Assembly (NCBI GenBank): GCA_033239005.1
Contig: BSQZ01000015.1
Span: forward strand, 10,791,001-10,855,000
Source: Lamellibrachia satsuma
Lineage: Eukaryota > Annelida > Polychaeta > Sabellida > Siboglinidae
DNA: 64,000 nucleotides
Direction of reading: 5' to 3'
This document shows positions 19,900 to 30,496 of the stretch, in pieces. Under the pieces are notes generated by a model. It searched no databases, was not told where the DNA came from, and saw nothing but the letters and a program-made list of their open reading frames with translations. The position numbers were made by a program, and so were the translations under genes. How positions within the stretch are numbered: the stretch's first letter is position 1; each line of letters opens with the position of its first letter.

Positions 19900-21037
19900 G
19901 GGATTGATGTGGGCTGCGTGTGCCCTAGTGACGCATATATTTAAATATAATAACAACGTTTTTATCTGAGAAAATTAAAGTGCAGTCAGTGTTCGACCGC
20001 AAATGCACATGTTGCAATTGCGGTACCACACGTTTTGCTACTTGGGTGGTACTTTATTTATCCGCAGATTACAAGACAAGAGGAGCCCGACGGGCTACTA
20101 ATAAAGTTGTCGGTGCAGTCCTAGTCAGTGCCCGGGAAGAAATCACTGGCTTCCTGAGGGTGCCAGGTTGTAACAAGTCAATTGTTAACGATTAACATTA
20201 AAGACATGTTGCTGGCATGTCAGACTTCAACTGGAAGATCCAATAAACAGCCTCCTCCAGCCATCTGTTGTTATTATTGGGCTACATAATAAACTGTAGT
20301 GATAGACAGCGTAGTTACATTGTGGCGATTGGCCATCTACACTTCCCAGGCACACAAATCCACCTGTGCAAATTCTAGGAAACAGTTTTGTTAATGATAT
20401 TTAGCAGTGTGACATTTATATAACTGCAGCATAAATTATGAAGTGAGCAAAATCAAATATACTGAGTGTAATACAAAACTGCAAATATGATTACTCGCCT
20501 AATATGAAATGAACTGTAATGTTCACAATTACCACGTTATGTAAAGCGACCACGTTATGCAAATTAATTGCACTTTTATTAAATTAATTTGGGGCACAAA
20601 ATTTCAAAAAGGCACATTGTTATGCCTCTGACGTGCCCGAAGGGAACATGTATGTCTTTTTCCAAATCGATCCCTGACCCACCAACCCACCCATCCATCC
20701 AACCACCAACCCACCCACCCATCTATCCATCCATCAATCCATCCTTTCGCCCACCCATCCATCCATCTGTTTATATATTCATAGTTCCATCTATGCATCG
20801 TATGGGTTAAAGTCCATACATGTGCACATGCATGCAGACTCGCACGCACAAACAGACACGCACAGAGTAACTTATCCGCATCTGGTATAATATAAACTTC
20901 TTCACTTCTCAAGTGCATATCAAATAGTCAAGTCTTCTATATCAAGTACACAATTACTCGTAAAGAGATGACTGCATTGAAGTTGCTCTTGCATCCATCC
21001 ATCTATCCATGCAAGTGCAACTTATGTGTCAAGCTAG
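19900..21037 (+). repeat. Intron with a second ccat-type microsatellite at 20678-20770
   Basis: Mostly unique AT-rich sequence. At 20678-20770 there is another short run of ccacccatccatccaac variants, with further ccatccat pieces near 20994. The 71- and 104-codon open frames in this stretch show no recognisable domain. Confidence 0.8.
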
Positions 21038-23021
21038 CCGTGCTGCTCATTGCCATACATGCTACAGTGTCTTGTTTCTAGGGTCACTGGTGGGCCGTGC
21101 TGCTCATTGCCATACATGCTACAGTGTCTTGTTTCTGGCGTCACTGGTGGGCGGTGCTGCTCATTGCCATACTCATTGCCATACATGCCACATTGTCTTG
21201 TTTCTGGGGTCACTGGTGGGCCGTGCTGCTCATTGCCATATATGCCACATTGTCTTGTTTCTAGGGTCACTGGTGGGCCGTGCTGCTCATTGCCATACAT
21301 GCTACATTGTCTTGTTTCTGGGGTCACTGGTGGGCCGTGCTGCTCATTGCCATATATGCCACATTGTCTTGTTTCTGGGGTCACTGGTGGGCCGTGCTGC
21401 TCATTGCCATACATGCTACATTGTCTTGTTTCTGGGGTCACTGGTGGGCCGTGCTGCTCATTGCCATATATGCCACATTGTCTTGTTTCTGGGGTCACTG
21501 GTGGGCCGTGCTGCTCATTGCCATACATGCTACATTGTCTTGTTTCTGGCGTCACTGGTGGGCGGTGCTGCTCATTGTCATACTCATTGCCATACATGCC
21601 ACATTGTCTTGTTTCTGGGGTCACTGGTGGGCCGTGCTGCTCATTGCCATATATGCCACATTGTCTTGTTTCTGGGGTCACTGGTGGGCCGTGCTGCTCA
21701 TTGCCATACATGCTACATTGTCTTGTTTCTGGGGTCACTGGTGGGCAGTGCTGCTCATTGCCATACTCATTGCCATACATGCCACATTGTCTTGTTTCTG
21801 GGGTCACTGGTGGGCGGTGCTGCTCATTGCCATACTCATTGCCATACATGCCACATTGTCTTGTTTCTGGGGTCACTGGTGGGCCGCTCTGCTCATTGCC
21901 ATACATGCCACATTGTCTTGTTTCTGGGGTCAGTGGTGGGCTGAGGTGCTCATTGCCATACTCGTTGCCATATATGCCACATTGTCTTGTTTCTGGGGTC
22001 ACTGGTGGGCCGTGCTGCTCATTGCCATACATGCTACATTGTCTTGTTTCTGGGGTCACTGGTGGGCCGTGCTGCTCATTGCCATACACATTGCCATACA
22101 TGCTACATTGTCTTGTATCTGGGGTCACTGGTGGGCCTTGCTGCTCATTGTCATACATTCTATATTGTTTTGTTTCTACGGTCACTGGTGGGCCGTGCTG
22201 CTCATTGCTATACATGCCACTTTGTCTTGTTTCTAGGGTCACTGGTGGGCCGTGCTGCTCATTGCCATACATGCCACTCTGTCTTGTTTCTGGGGTCACT
22301 GGTGGGCCTTGCTGCTCATTGCCATACTCATTGCCATACATGCCACAATGTCTTGTTTCTGGGGTCACTGGTGGGCCGTGCTGCTCATTGCCATACATGC
22401 CACTTTGTCTTGTTTCTAGGGTCACTGGTGGGCCGTGCTGCTCATTGCCATACATGCCACTCTGTCTTGTTTCTGGGGTCACTGGTGGGCCGTGCTGCTC
22501 ATTGCCATACATGCCACTTTGTCTTGTTTCTAGGGTCACTGGTGGGCCGTGCTGCTCATTGCCATACATGCCACTCCGTCTTGTTTCTGGGGTCACTGGT
22601 GGGCCGTGCTGCTCATTGCCATACATGCTACATTGTCTTGTTTCTAGGATCACTGGTGGGCTGTGCTGCTCATTGCCATATATACCACATTGTCTTGTTT
22701 CTAGGGCCACTGGTGAGCCGTGATGCTCATTGCCATACATGCCACATTGTCTTGTTTCTAGGGCCACTTGTGGGCTGTGCTGCTCATTGCCATACATGCC
22801 ACATTGTCTTGTTTCTATGGCCACTGGTGGGCCGTGGTGTTCATTGCCATACATGCCACATTGTCTTGTTTCTAGGGCCACTGGTGGCCCGTGCTGCTCA
22901 TTGCCATACATGCCACATTGTCTTGTTTCTAGGGCCACTGGTGGGCCGTGCTGTTCATTGCCATACATGCCACATTGTCTTGTTTCTAGGGCCACTGGTG
23001 GGCAGTGCTGCTCATTGCCAT
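21038..23021 (+). repeat. 57/69-bp minisatellite carrying the acceptor and start of the TM exon, about 33 copies
   Basis: Unit of 57 bp (69 bp where catactcattgc is inserted): the acceptor tcttgtttctag, then ggtcactggtgggccgtgct and gctcattgccat, as in the authentic exon at 22990, then acatgccacattg. The array ends inside that exon at 23021, where exon and repeat diverge. In the exon's frame each unit reads GHWWAVLLIAIHATLSCF followed by TAG or TGG. Units near the exon keep TAG and ggccac; distant ones mostly have TGG and ggtcac. The 653-codon minus-strand frame and the 557-, 368-, 318- and 311-codon plus-strand frames are period artefacts. Confidence 0.96.
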
Positions 23022-23145
23022 TGGCGTTGTCGTCTTCATGGGGCTCTTCATCCAGCTATGTGCCGTCCATACCCCCAGCAGCAACCCCAATAAACCACTC
23101 CCTCGCAAGCTGAGCCTGCCCCGTCCCCGTCACCACAGGTCACAG
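22990..23145 (+). CDS. ADAM10: ADAM10 exon, transmembrane segment and juxtamembrane tail
   Basis: Fifty-two codons from tgtttctag to the donor gtcagt. Reads GHWWAVLLIAIGVVVFMGLF, IQLCAVHTPSSNPNKPLPRK, then LSLPRPRHHRSQ. The hydrophobic run from WWAVLL to FIQLC is the membrane span; VHTPSSNP directly after it is an ADAM10 hallmark on the cytoplasmic side. The start is fixed by phase 0, the conserved HWWAVLL, and being the only copy that continues into IGVVVF. A donor at 23138 (cacag-gtcaca) breaks the phase of the last exon and was not used. Confidence 0.96.
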
Positions 23146-23370
23146 GTCAGTCAAGTCCCACACCTGCGACTTCAATTGGAAATCAACATGACAGGTTAAT
23201 TAAAGAAGAATAAATCACCTATTAAAATATGCCAAAAAATGCAAAAGTAGTTTAACTCTATATATTATGACATAATGCAATTCACACTTTTGCATATTAC
23301 CTAATCTAATGATCAACATAATTTTGTTTCCGTTGGTTTTAACCAAATTCTTTTATTAAACCAACTGCGC
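23146..23370 (+). other. Intron start, unique sequence
   Basis: First part of the intron 23146-26429 before the 25-bp array. AT-rich; nothing recognised. Confidence 0.7.
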
Positions 23371-23590
23371 ATACTGCTTAAGCTATTCACAGTACATACT
23401 ACTTAAACTATTCACAGTACATACTACTTAAGCTATTCACAGTACATACTACTTAAGCTATTCACAGTACATACTACTTAAGCTATTCACAGTACATACT
23501 ACTTAAGCTATTCACAGTACATACTACTTAAGCTATTCACAGTACATACTACTTAAGCTATTCACAGTACATACTACTTAAACTGTTCAT
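23371..23590 (+). repeat. 25-bp minisatellite, about 9 copies
   Basis: Unit actacttaagctattcacag plus tacat, repeated every 25 bases with very few changes (one early and one late aaact variant). Confidence 0.96.
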
Positions 23591-24974
23591 GCACTACAGG
23601 TTTGAACATCAAAGGATTCATGATGAGCGCAATCAAGTGCGGAGGAAATTTTAATAACTAAGCGTTAAATATCATCCTTATGTGAATCATTTTGGAGTGT
23701 AAAATGGTCTGTGTATTTCAGAGAACATGAAGACAAGGTATGATGTATTTTGATATTGAGTCAGCTATAAATAAATAGTGATACACACATGAGCACATAG
23801 GTTCTTATCAGACTAAAGATAACACTAGCATCCATCTTTGATTGATGTTACAAAAGTACGTTGATGTATCCAATAGTTCACTGAAATGCAGTGTTGGTTT
23901 TCTGCAGAGTAGTGAGGTGCCGACGGCAGAAATGGGGAATAAACTGTTTTAGTTTCTGCTGGGCAGAAATGGGAACAATAAGGAATACGTATCCTTTATT
24001 GGCAAATGCAACCAGTTGAAGAGTTCTGTAGCTTCAATTATGTGTCAAGTTAGTATTACTTTGATAACCTTTGTTCTGGAATTCCATACCAGCACATATA
24101 CAAAATTCTACATCCAAATACCAATTAAAAACAAGATAAAGCAGCACCTGCTTGCCAATTATTGCAACTAGTCATACACTGAAACTTCACTGATGATGGG
24201 GTAAACATGCTTATGTATTCATAATTCTAACACATAATTAGTATTGGTGCAATTTCATGCATATAAATGTGTTGTCCACACAGCTTATAATTGTATTATC
24301 AACTTAAAATATTTGGTGCCTGCTTTAATGCTCATTTCTATGCAAATTTCAATGCATTAGCTGAACTACGATAACTTGGTAGTTCATGTTTAAAAAATTT
24401 CAGGATATACATTATCACATAAACATCCATCTATGCCTTGGTACTTGGTGCTGCCACTCAATATCTCTCGAAATGTTTCTGTGTATGACAGAACTTTGGA
24501 CAATAGAAGAAAAAACCCATGACTTTGTCAACCATTGTATGTAATTGTTCAAGTAGCGTTGCGGATAGTTGTTCATAATAACTTGAAAGGGTAATCAATT
24601 GTTCATAGAAAGGGCATTTGTGGGGTGAATTTCGAAAACCTAAAACTGAAAGTTTGGCACCTGAGATGCAAAGCGTCTCAGAGTAGCATAACATGCAAAC
24701 ATAAGTGGACTATGTTAAGATATGGCTGCGTTAAACATTATATTTAGGAATTTCTCTTGTTGTTTCATTTGTGTTTTGTCCTAATTAATATTGTATAACA
24801 TTGTTGTAAAAGGTACAATTTAAGTTGTTTTGTACTTACTATTCAGCTTGACCAATTTTCAGTTATTTAATAATTTTACTAGTTAATATGCATTTGAATA
24901 GTAACACAAGTTGTAATTTCAGGTACTATGTCTTTCTGTGAAGTCAAATACACATACATAATGTCTGCGGGCAT
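23591..24974 (+). other. Intron, unique AT-rich sequence
   Basis: Nearly 1.4 kb between two arrays of the same intron. No exon of the ADAM10 tail is needed here: the tail joins in phase from 23145 to 26430. No repeat or gene recognised. Confidence 0.65.
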
Positions 24975-26092
24975 CAGATGTTGCAGTGATGCTTGTATCC
25001 ATTGGGGGAGGGGGTGTCAGAGGGAAACAGATGTCGCAGTGATGCTTGTACCCATTGGGGGAGAGGGTGTCAGAGGGAAACAGATGTCGCAGTGATGCTT
25101 GTACCCATTGGGGAAGAGGGTGTCAGAGGGAAACAGATGTCGCAGTGATGCTTGTACCCATTGGGGGAGAGGATGTCAGAGGGAAACAGATGTCGCAGTG
25201 ATGCTTGCACCCATTGGGGAGGGTGTGTTGGAGGGAAACAGATGTTGCAGTGATGCTTGTACCCATTGGGGGAGAGTGTGTTGGAGGGAAACAGATGTCG
25301 CAGTGATGCTTGCACCCATTGGGGGAGAGGGTGTCGGAGGGAAACAGATGTCGCAGTGATGCTTGTACCCATTGGGGGAGAGGGTGTCGGAGGGAAACAG
25401 ATGTCGCAGTGATGCTTGTACCCATTGGGGGAGAGGGTGTCGGAGGGAAACAGATGTCGCAGTGATGCTTGTACCCATTGGGGGAGAGGGTGTCGGAGGG
25501 AAACAGATGTCGCAGTGATGCTTGTACCCATTGGGGGAGAGGGTGTCGGAGGGAAACATATGTCGCAGTGATGCTTGTACCCATTGGGGGAGAGGGTGTC
25601 GGAGGGAAACAGATGTCGCATTGATGCGTTTACCCATTGGGGGAGAGGGTGTCAGAGGGAAACAGATGGCGCAGTGATGCTTGTACCCATTGGGGGAGAG
25701 GGTGTCGGAGGGAAACAGATGTCGCAGTGATGCTTGTACCCATTGGGGGAGAGGGTGTCGGAGGGAAACAGATGTTGCAGTGATGCTTGTACCCATTGGG
25801 GGAGAGGGTGTCGGAGGGAAACATATGTCGCAGTGATGCTTGTACCCATTGGGGGAGAGGGTGTCGGAGGGAAACAGATGTCGCAGTGATGCTTGTACCC
25901 ATTGGGGGAGAGGGTGTCGGAGGGAAACAGATGTCGCAGTGATGCTTGTACCCATTGGGGGAGAGGGTGTCGGAGGGAAACAGAAGTCGCAGTGATGCTT
26001 GTACCCATTGGTAGAGGGGTGTCAGAGGGAAACAGATGTCGCAGTGATGCTTGTACCCACTAAGGGAGAGGGTGTTAGTGGGAAACAGATGT
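24975..26092 (+). repeat. G-rich 53-bp minisatellite, about 21 copies
   Basis: Unit of 53 bp: gggggagagggtgtcggagg, gaaacagatgtcgcagtgat, gcttgtacccatt. Very regular apart from a few single-base variants and some units at the left that lack a G. Minus-strand open frames up to 259 codons arise from the repeat. It is the last array before the terminal exon. Confidence 0.97.
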
Positions 26093-26429
26093 TCATCTTG
26101 ATAGTAAAATAGATAAATATGAACATAGAAAATATGACCATTTTGGGAATTTCAGCCACAATGGCTAACACTGGGGGAGAAGGGTATTTCGACCCCATGG
26201 GCAGAACGTTTTTACGGAAGAAACCTGCCAATCCAGGTTATAATATTATGTCAAGGAAATGATGATGGTAGGATACCAGTAAATTCTAGCATACCTTGTC
26301 AGAAGATTAGGCTCATGCGTGATTTTGTATTGTTTGTTTAAACTTCATCGTTATGGACATGCATGCATTATAAAAACACATGTCTGTGCATCCATCTTGA
26401 GGTTAACAGATATGATGTGATTGTTGCAG
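26093..26429 (+). other. Intron end, unique sequence
   Basis: Sequence between the 53-bp array and the acceptor gattgttgcag of the last exon. Nothing else recognised. Confidence 0.7.
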
Positions 26430-26525
26430 GGTCAAGTGCCCCGGCAGGGCACTAGCCATGGCAGGGCCAATCCACCCCCGTACAACCATGGGTATGAGAT
26501 GAAACAGCCCTACCGTAGGGCATAG
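26430..26525 (+). CDS. ADAM10: ADAM10 terminal coding exon, cytoplasmic tail
   Basis: Acceptor attgttgcag, phase 0. Reads GQVPRQGTSHGRANPPPY, then NHGYEMKQPYRRA and stop TAG (26523-26525). The Pro- and Arg-rich composition and an ending of the GYEMxxxYRR kind resemble the ADAM10 C terminus (SYQMGHMRR in vertebrates). PPPY would be a WW-domain ligand. The open frame and short basic end support it; an extra small exon between 23145 and 26430 cannot be excluded. Confidence 0.85.
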   Translation, partial: GQVPRQGTSHGRANPPPYNHGYEMKQPYRRA

Positions 26526-27717
26526 GCACAAGAAACAATGCTTGCTACATGCACCACTCTTGATTCCATGTCTCACCGCTGCACAGAAATGGGTCGACCG
26601 ACGCACTAGTTCTTCTTCAGCTTACTGTCATCTCACAACTACAGAATAACTCATCACAAAACACAAATGTCTCTGTTTTCTCTGAATGGTGACATGTAGA
26701 TTCCCGTGTGATAACCGATATGAGAAACTACACTGCTATTGAAATGTCTTTCATTCTGTGGCCCAACAGTAGCCACAAATGTAGCCTCATTCTAGGGATG
26801 GACACTTTGTGCAAACAACATGTTAAATTTGAACTTGTGGGTGTCTACAAATTGCTTACAGTGCAGTACACGTTTGATGGAAGGGCTGGTCAACCATAGT
26901 ACATCTATTACAGGCTGTACATCTATTGACAGCGATCTCCTGGCCTTCTCTACCCAAGGTTTTAACATCCTGGTGAATTCACATATCACCATGTAACATT
27001 CTATGAAGACCAGTAGGTGTTTAATACGGTGAAACCTCTGTTTACGACCACGATATCACTAGTCTTGATGCTACATTGGCCTGATAGTGGACAACAAATA
27101 TGACTTTAAGACTAATTTAATGTTATGCTGACCACATACAGTATATGAAACCTCAACTAAGTTTCTTATACCCTTTATGTTATTTCTTTTTGGCAGCAAC
27201 AACTAAATTGTTTTAAGTATTGCAACATGGTAATTGTAATGAAAGATAATTGTAAGATAAGTATGGTACCTACTGAGCTTATTTACATACAGGAAATGTA
27301 CGTTCATCAGAATTGCCTCACTGATTCGTAATAAAACATAATGTTTACAATGTTAAATTATATTACATCTTCCACTGAAAAATGAAATCAAGTGAATTTT
27401 CTGCCATGACCTACTTATAAATGATTACAGTCTAATAAATTGAGCATGTTCACACTTTGTGTTCTTGTTAGAAAACTATTGAACTATATAGACCACATGA
27501 CAGTTACGAGTGGTCAGTTTTGCTGAAAGAGAACTTAGCCTGTTACCACGGATTCACCAGCCCTGTTATATACTTGATTTTGTAGTCAACTGTACATACT
27601 GATGCAGTGAGGGCGGAGTAGGGTGTTTTGTACCATTTTCTTGATGGCAACTTGTGGTACAATATTTTTATAGCTGACTTTTCCCTTGCTTGCTGTGTAA
27701 ATAGAAGATTGTGTGTG

Positions 27718-27824
27718 CTTGAAACAAGTCATTGCAGCACTGGGAAGTAGAAGGGTTATCAGTGAACAACAGACTTGAAACAAGTCATTGCAGCACTGGG
27801 AAGTAGAAGGGTTACCAGTGAACT
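27718..27824 (+). repeat. Two-copy 56-bp tandem duplication
   Basis: cttgaaacaagtcattgcag and the following ~30 bases (cactgggaagtagaagggtt, then a-t/c-cagtgaac) occur twice, starting at 27718 and 27774, with one base change. Confidence 0.93.
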
Positions 27825-29762
27825 ACCGACTTGGTGTTTGTATGGGTACTCATTTCTACAAGCATCAGTTTATTCCTTTGGATGCGATTGCTACACTGCA
27901 GGGTCAATTACATAACAGTTGTCAATGCATTTATTTCTTAAGATTTCCAACCTTCCATCTGTAAGTAGACATTTCTGAACAATTATCTGTAAGACGAACC
28001 ATCTTCATAATCATGTAGAATGTAAGAAGCGAGCACTTTCATTGGCATCAGGGTAATTCACCCAACTTCTGATGTCATGTTTAAATGTCTGTATTTGTTG
28101 CACAAGTGTGTGGATATTAAATGTAAACATGACTGTCACAGGACCCCTATTCTCAATATGTATTCAGAACATGTGTGCTGATGTAATTGTACATTTGTGT
28201 TAACTCTATTGAAAGATTGTTTTTGGCAACTTAAGGCACTCTTGTTTTGTCCCTGCTGAACAAAACAGTTATTGTGACAATCAGGCACCACTGTGTTGGT
28301 AATTTTGTGTGGTTTTATGCGCAAGTGCTGCTGGGTGTATGCAAATATATTTTTGCAAACCAAATGTTCCAGATCTCATGGCGCCCACCTGAACATGCAT
28401 GTGCAACAAATTATTATGAACTTTCTCAAACATGTAGGTCATTTTAAAGAGAGAAGCTTGTTGTCCATAGCATAATTAACATTAATATGCAGGACTGAAC
28501 ATGAGGTGGTGGTTGCTGTAAAAAGAAAACTTAAAGGCAGGTTATGTAAATGTTGTTTAATCTCAGAATTTGTTTATATTTGGGGCAATTCTATTTTGCT
28601 TATTGCTGTGTAGTTGAGTATCGAGCTTGTGGGTTTCTTGAAGAAAATGAGTGATGTTGGAACAATGACTCAATAGAAGCCTCCAAAAACATACATGTTT
28701 TTAAACTGTTTGAATAATATTTTAATTTTGGACCACAGGCTGCAACAATAGTGATAATTGTCAGTTGGAAATGTTTGAAGTTAAACAATGGTTGACTTGT
28801 GATCAACCAATCATATTGCTCTTTTTTTATTTTATGTTCGCATTGTTGGCACACCTTGTGTTTAAATTTTTTTTATGCACTGGCAAATACAGGTAAAAGT
28901 GTGTGCGTACTTTCACTCAACCGATATTCTGTCATGTGTTGTGTTAAATACTAAGCTTTTCAATACTGATAAGTAAGTGCACAATCATCCACTGCTGCTT
29001 TTGAAAAGCAATGTCGAAAAGTCTGTTGAATCAATTGAAACTTATGTCATGTACACTGCCTATTTTTGCAGAGTATGTAGGAATTTAGTTGCACACGTCT
29101 GTTGCCACATACACGGAATAGGCGTAGTTATTCCTTCTGGGTGAGCAATATCGTTAGTGTTGTCTGTAGTTATTGCCATGTGAATACATATCGATGAACT
29201 CGGACCCTCTGTATATTACAAAAACAACAAATTGTTGTATCACATTTATTACATTGCATTTTATATTAATGTTGCCTGAACAATTTATTGTGAAAAACAC
29301 AAAAAAGAAAGCCACACATATATTTGGTTCAAATTTGTTTTAAGAAAAAAGGATATTAAACTTTTATAGTAATTTAATTAAAAGATTTAGGTTAAGCAAA
29401 GGATATGTGGCCAGGGATTCAGTCTATTTGTTACTTATTATAGGTATAACTAAAATTAATCATGCATCAAATTTGTCTTGTTGCACATTAAAAGATGTTG
29501 TTTTGACCTAGGTTGTATTTAATAATAAAATAAATTCAATATATTAGTTTCATTGTATTTATCAGGGACTGAGTAAATGGATCTGTTTGGAGAACTTGTA
29601 ATATGTTTTTGAAGGAATTTTGTTCTGTTATTTTGTAATTGAGTGTATATATATGTGTAAAGCACCTGTCCTGATTCAGATTCATTGTACACGTACATTT
29701 TTTAAAAATCTTCTCGATTGTTCTAAGCAGAGTGGAAGTTTAGCACTATATGTATTTTCACC

Positions 29763-29768
29763 AATAAA
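29763..29768 (+). promoter_or_regulatory. Candidate poly(A) signal AATAAA
   Basis: AATAAA followed about 20 bases later by the GT-rich stretch ttgttgttattgtgtctg, the usual arrangement of signal and downstream element. Cleavage would fall near 29785-29790. Confidence 0.45.
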
Positions 29769-29790
29769 AATAATTTGAAATATGCATATT

Positions 29791-30486
29791 GTTGTTATTG
29801 TGTCTGAAATCTTTTTTCAACTGTGAAAGTGTTGACCTGGAGAGGTCTGTACATCCTTGGGATTTAGAATTTGTACAAAATTGTGACTAATTCTCGACCC
29901 CAGTGAGACGCAACAGTTTAAGGGCTGGGATAGCATAAACTGTCTAAAAGTCTTGGGTATTCTGTGAGAGGTGCTACAGTTACCATTGCCACATTGTAAT
30001 GGCATGTCTTGAACTGTGTACACTGTCTAGCTGAGTTAGCCCAAACCGTCTGCTTGGTGTGATTGACCATCATGACCATGCCCAGCTTATTAACATTTTT
30101 GGAGTAAGGTCATGACATTACCATATAATTTCTCATAATTTGGATCCAAAATTATAGCACTTCCAAAATATATCTGTAAGTTTGTAATACTGTTATGAAA
30201 ATATGAAACAATGTGAAAATGTTGCTTATGGATATGATTTAACTATCTTGGGTATAGTTAGGATGGTCAACCATTCTTTGAGGACAGTTGGGCTGTATCT
30301 ATTGACCTCTTCAGCTTAATTTATGTACATTTACACAACATCACTATAATTTATTGGGTGTGGTACTCAGCTCGGGCAATTTCATTCACCCCACATTGTC
30401 TGTGTCTTTCGGAAGAGATAAAAAAATCGTTGGTCTCTTCGATACATAGGGACATGTCTAACCTGTCATGGACTTGCCAGTTCTAG
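29791..30486. other. Unique intergenic sequence
   Basis: About 700 bases between the presumed gene end and the satellite. No gene, RNA or repeat recognised. Confidence 0.55.
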
Positions 30487-30496
30487 AGGAGGAAAA

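Larger units (their letters stand above)
1..29790 (+). other. ADAM10: ADAM10 gene body (5' end outside window)
   Basis: Sixteen coding segments join in phase to 2265 nt (754 residues plus stop). ADAM10 is a type I membrane zinc metalloprotease of the adamalysin family; in other animals it sheds Notch, Notch ligands and other ectodomains. Order seen: prodomain (residues about 1-158), furin site, catalytic domain (about 159-395), disintegrin and Cys-rich domains (about 396-660), transmembrane segment (about 672-692), short cytoplasmic tail. The GHWWAVLL membrane entry and VHTPSSNP motif separate it from ADAM17 and from EGF-bearing ADAMs. The signal peptide and first prodomain exons lie upstream of the window, so promoter and start codon are not visible. 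The right boundary is set by a candidate poly(A) signal and is less certain than the coding part. Confidence 0.93.
26526..29790 (+). other. ADAM10: Probable 3' UTR of ADAM10
   Basis: AT-rich, non-coding sequence after the stop, without long arrays. It holds a 56-bp tandem duplication (units from 27718 and 27774). AATAAA motifs occur near 27331, 27436, 29523 and 29763. Only short open frames are present, with no recognisable protein. Use of the most distal signal would give a 3' UTR of about 3.2 kb; an earlier end is possible. Confidence 0.5.

Noticed and set aside
21034..22995. 653-codon minus-strand open frame (repeating YGNEQHGPPVTPETRQ)
   Set aside because: Antisense of the 57/69-bp array that derives from the ADAM10 acceptor region. 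Openness follows from unit lengths divisible by three; no independent coding evidence.
25070..26008. Minus-strand frames up to 259 codons repeating SITATSVSLRHPLPQWVQ
   Set aside because: The 53-bp G-rich array; three units make a codon-multiple period, so all frames behave alike.
1..26525. Assignment to ADAM17 or another ADAM
   Set aside because: The HWWAVLL membrane entry, VHTPSSNP motif, KSLNTGIIT and GPLARLKK stretches are ADAM10 features; ADAM17 lacks them, and no EGF-like module is present.
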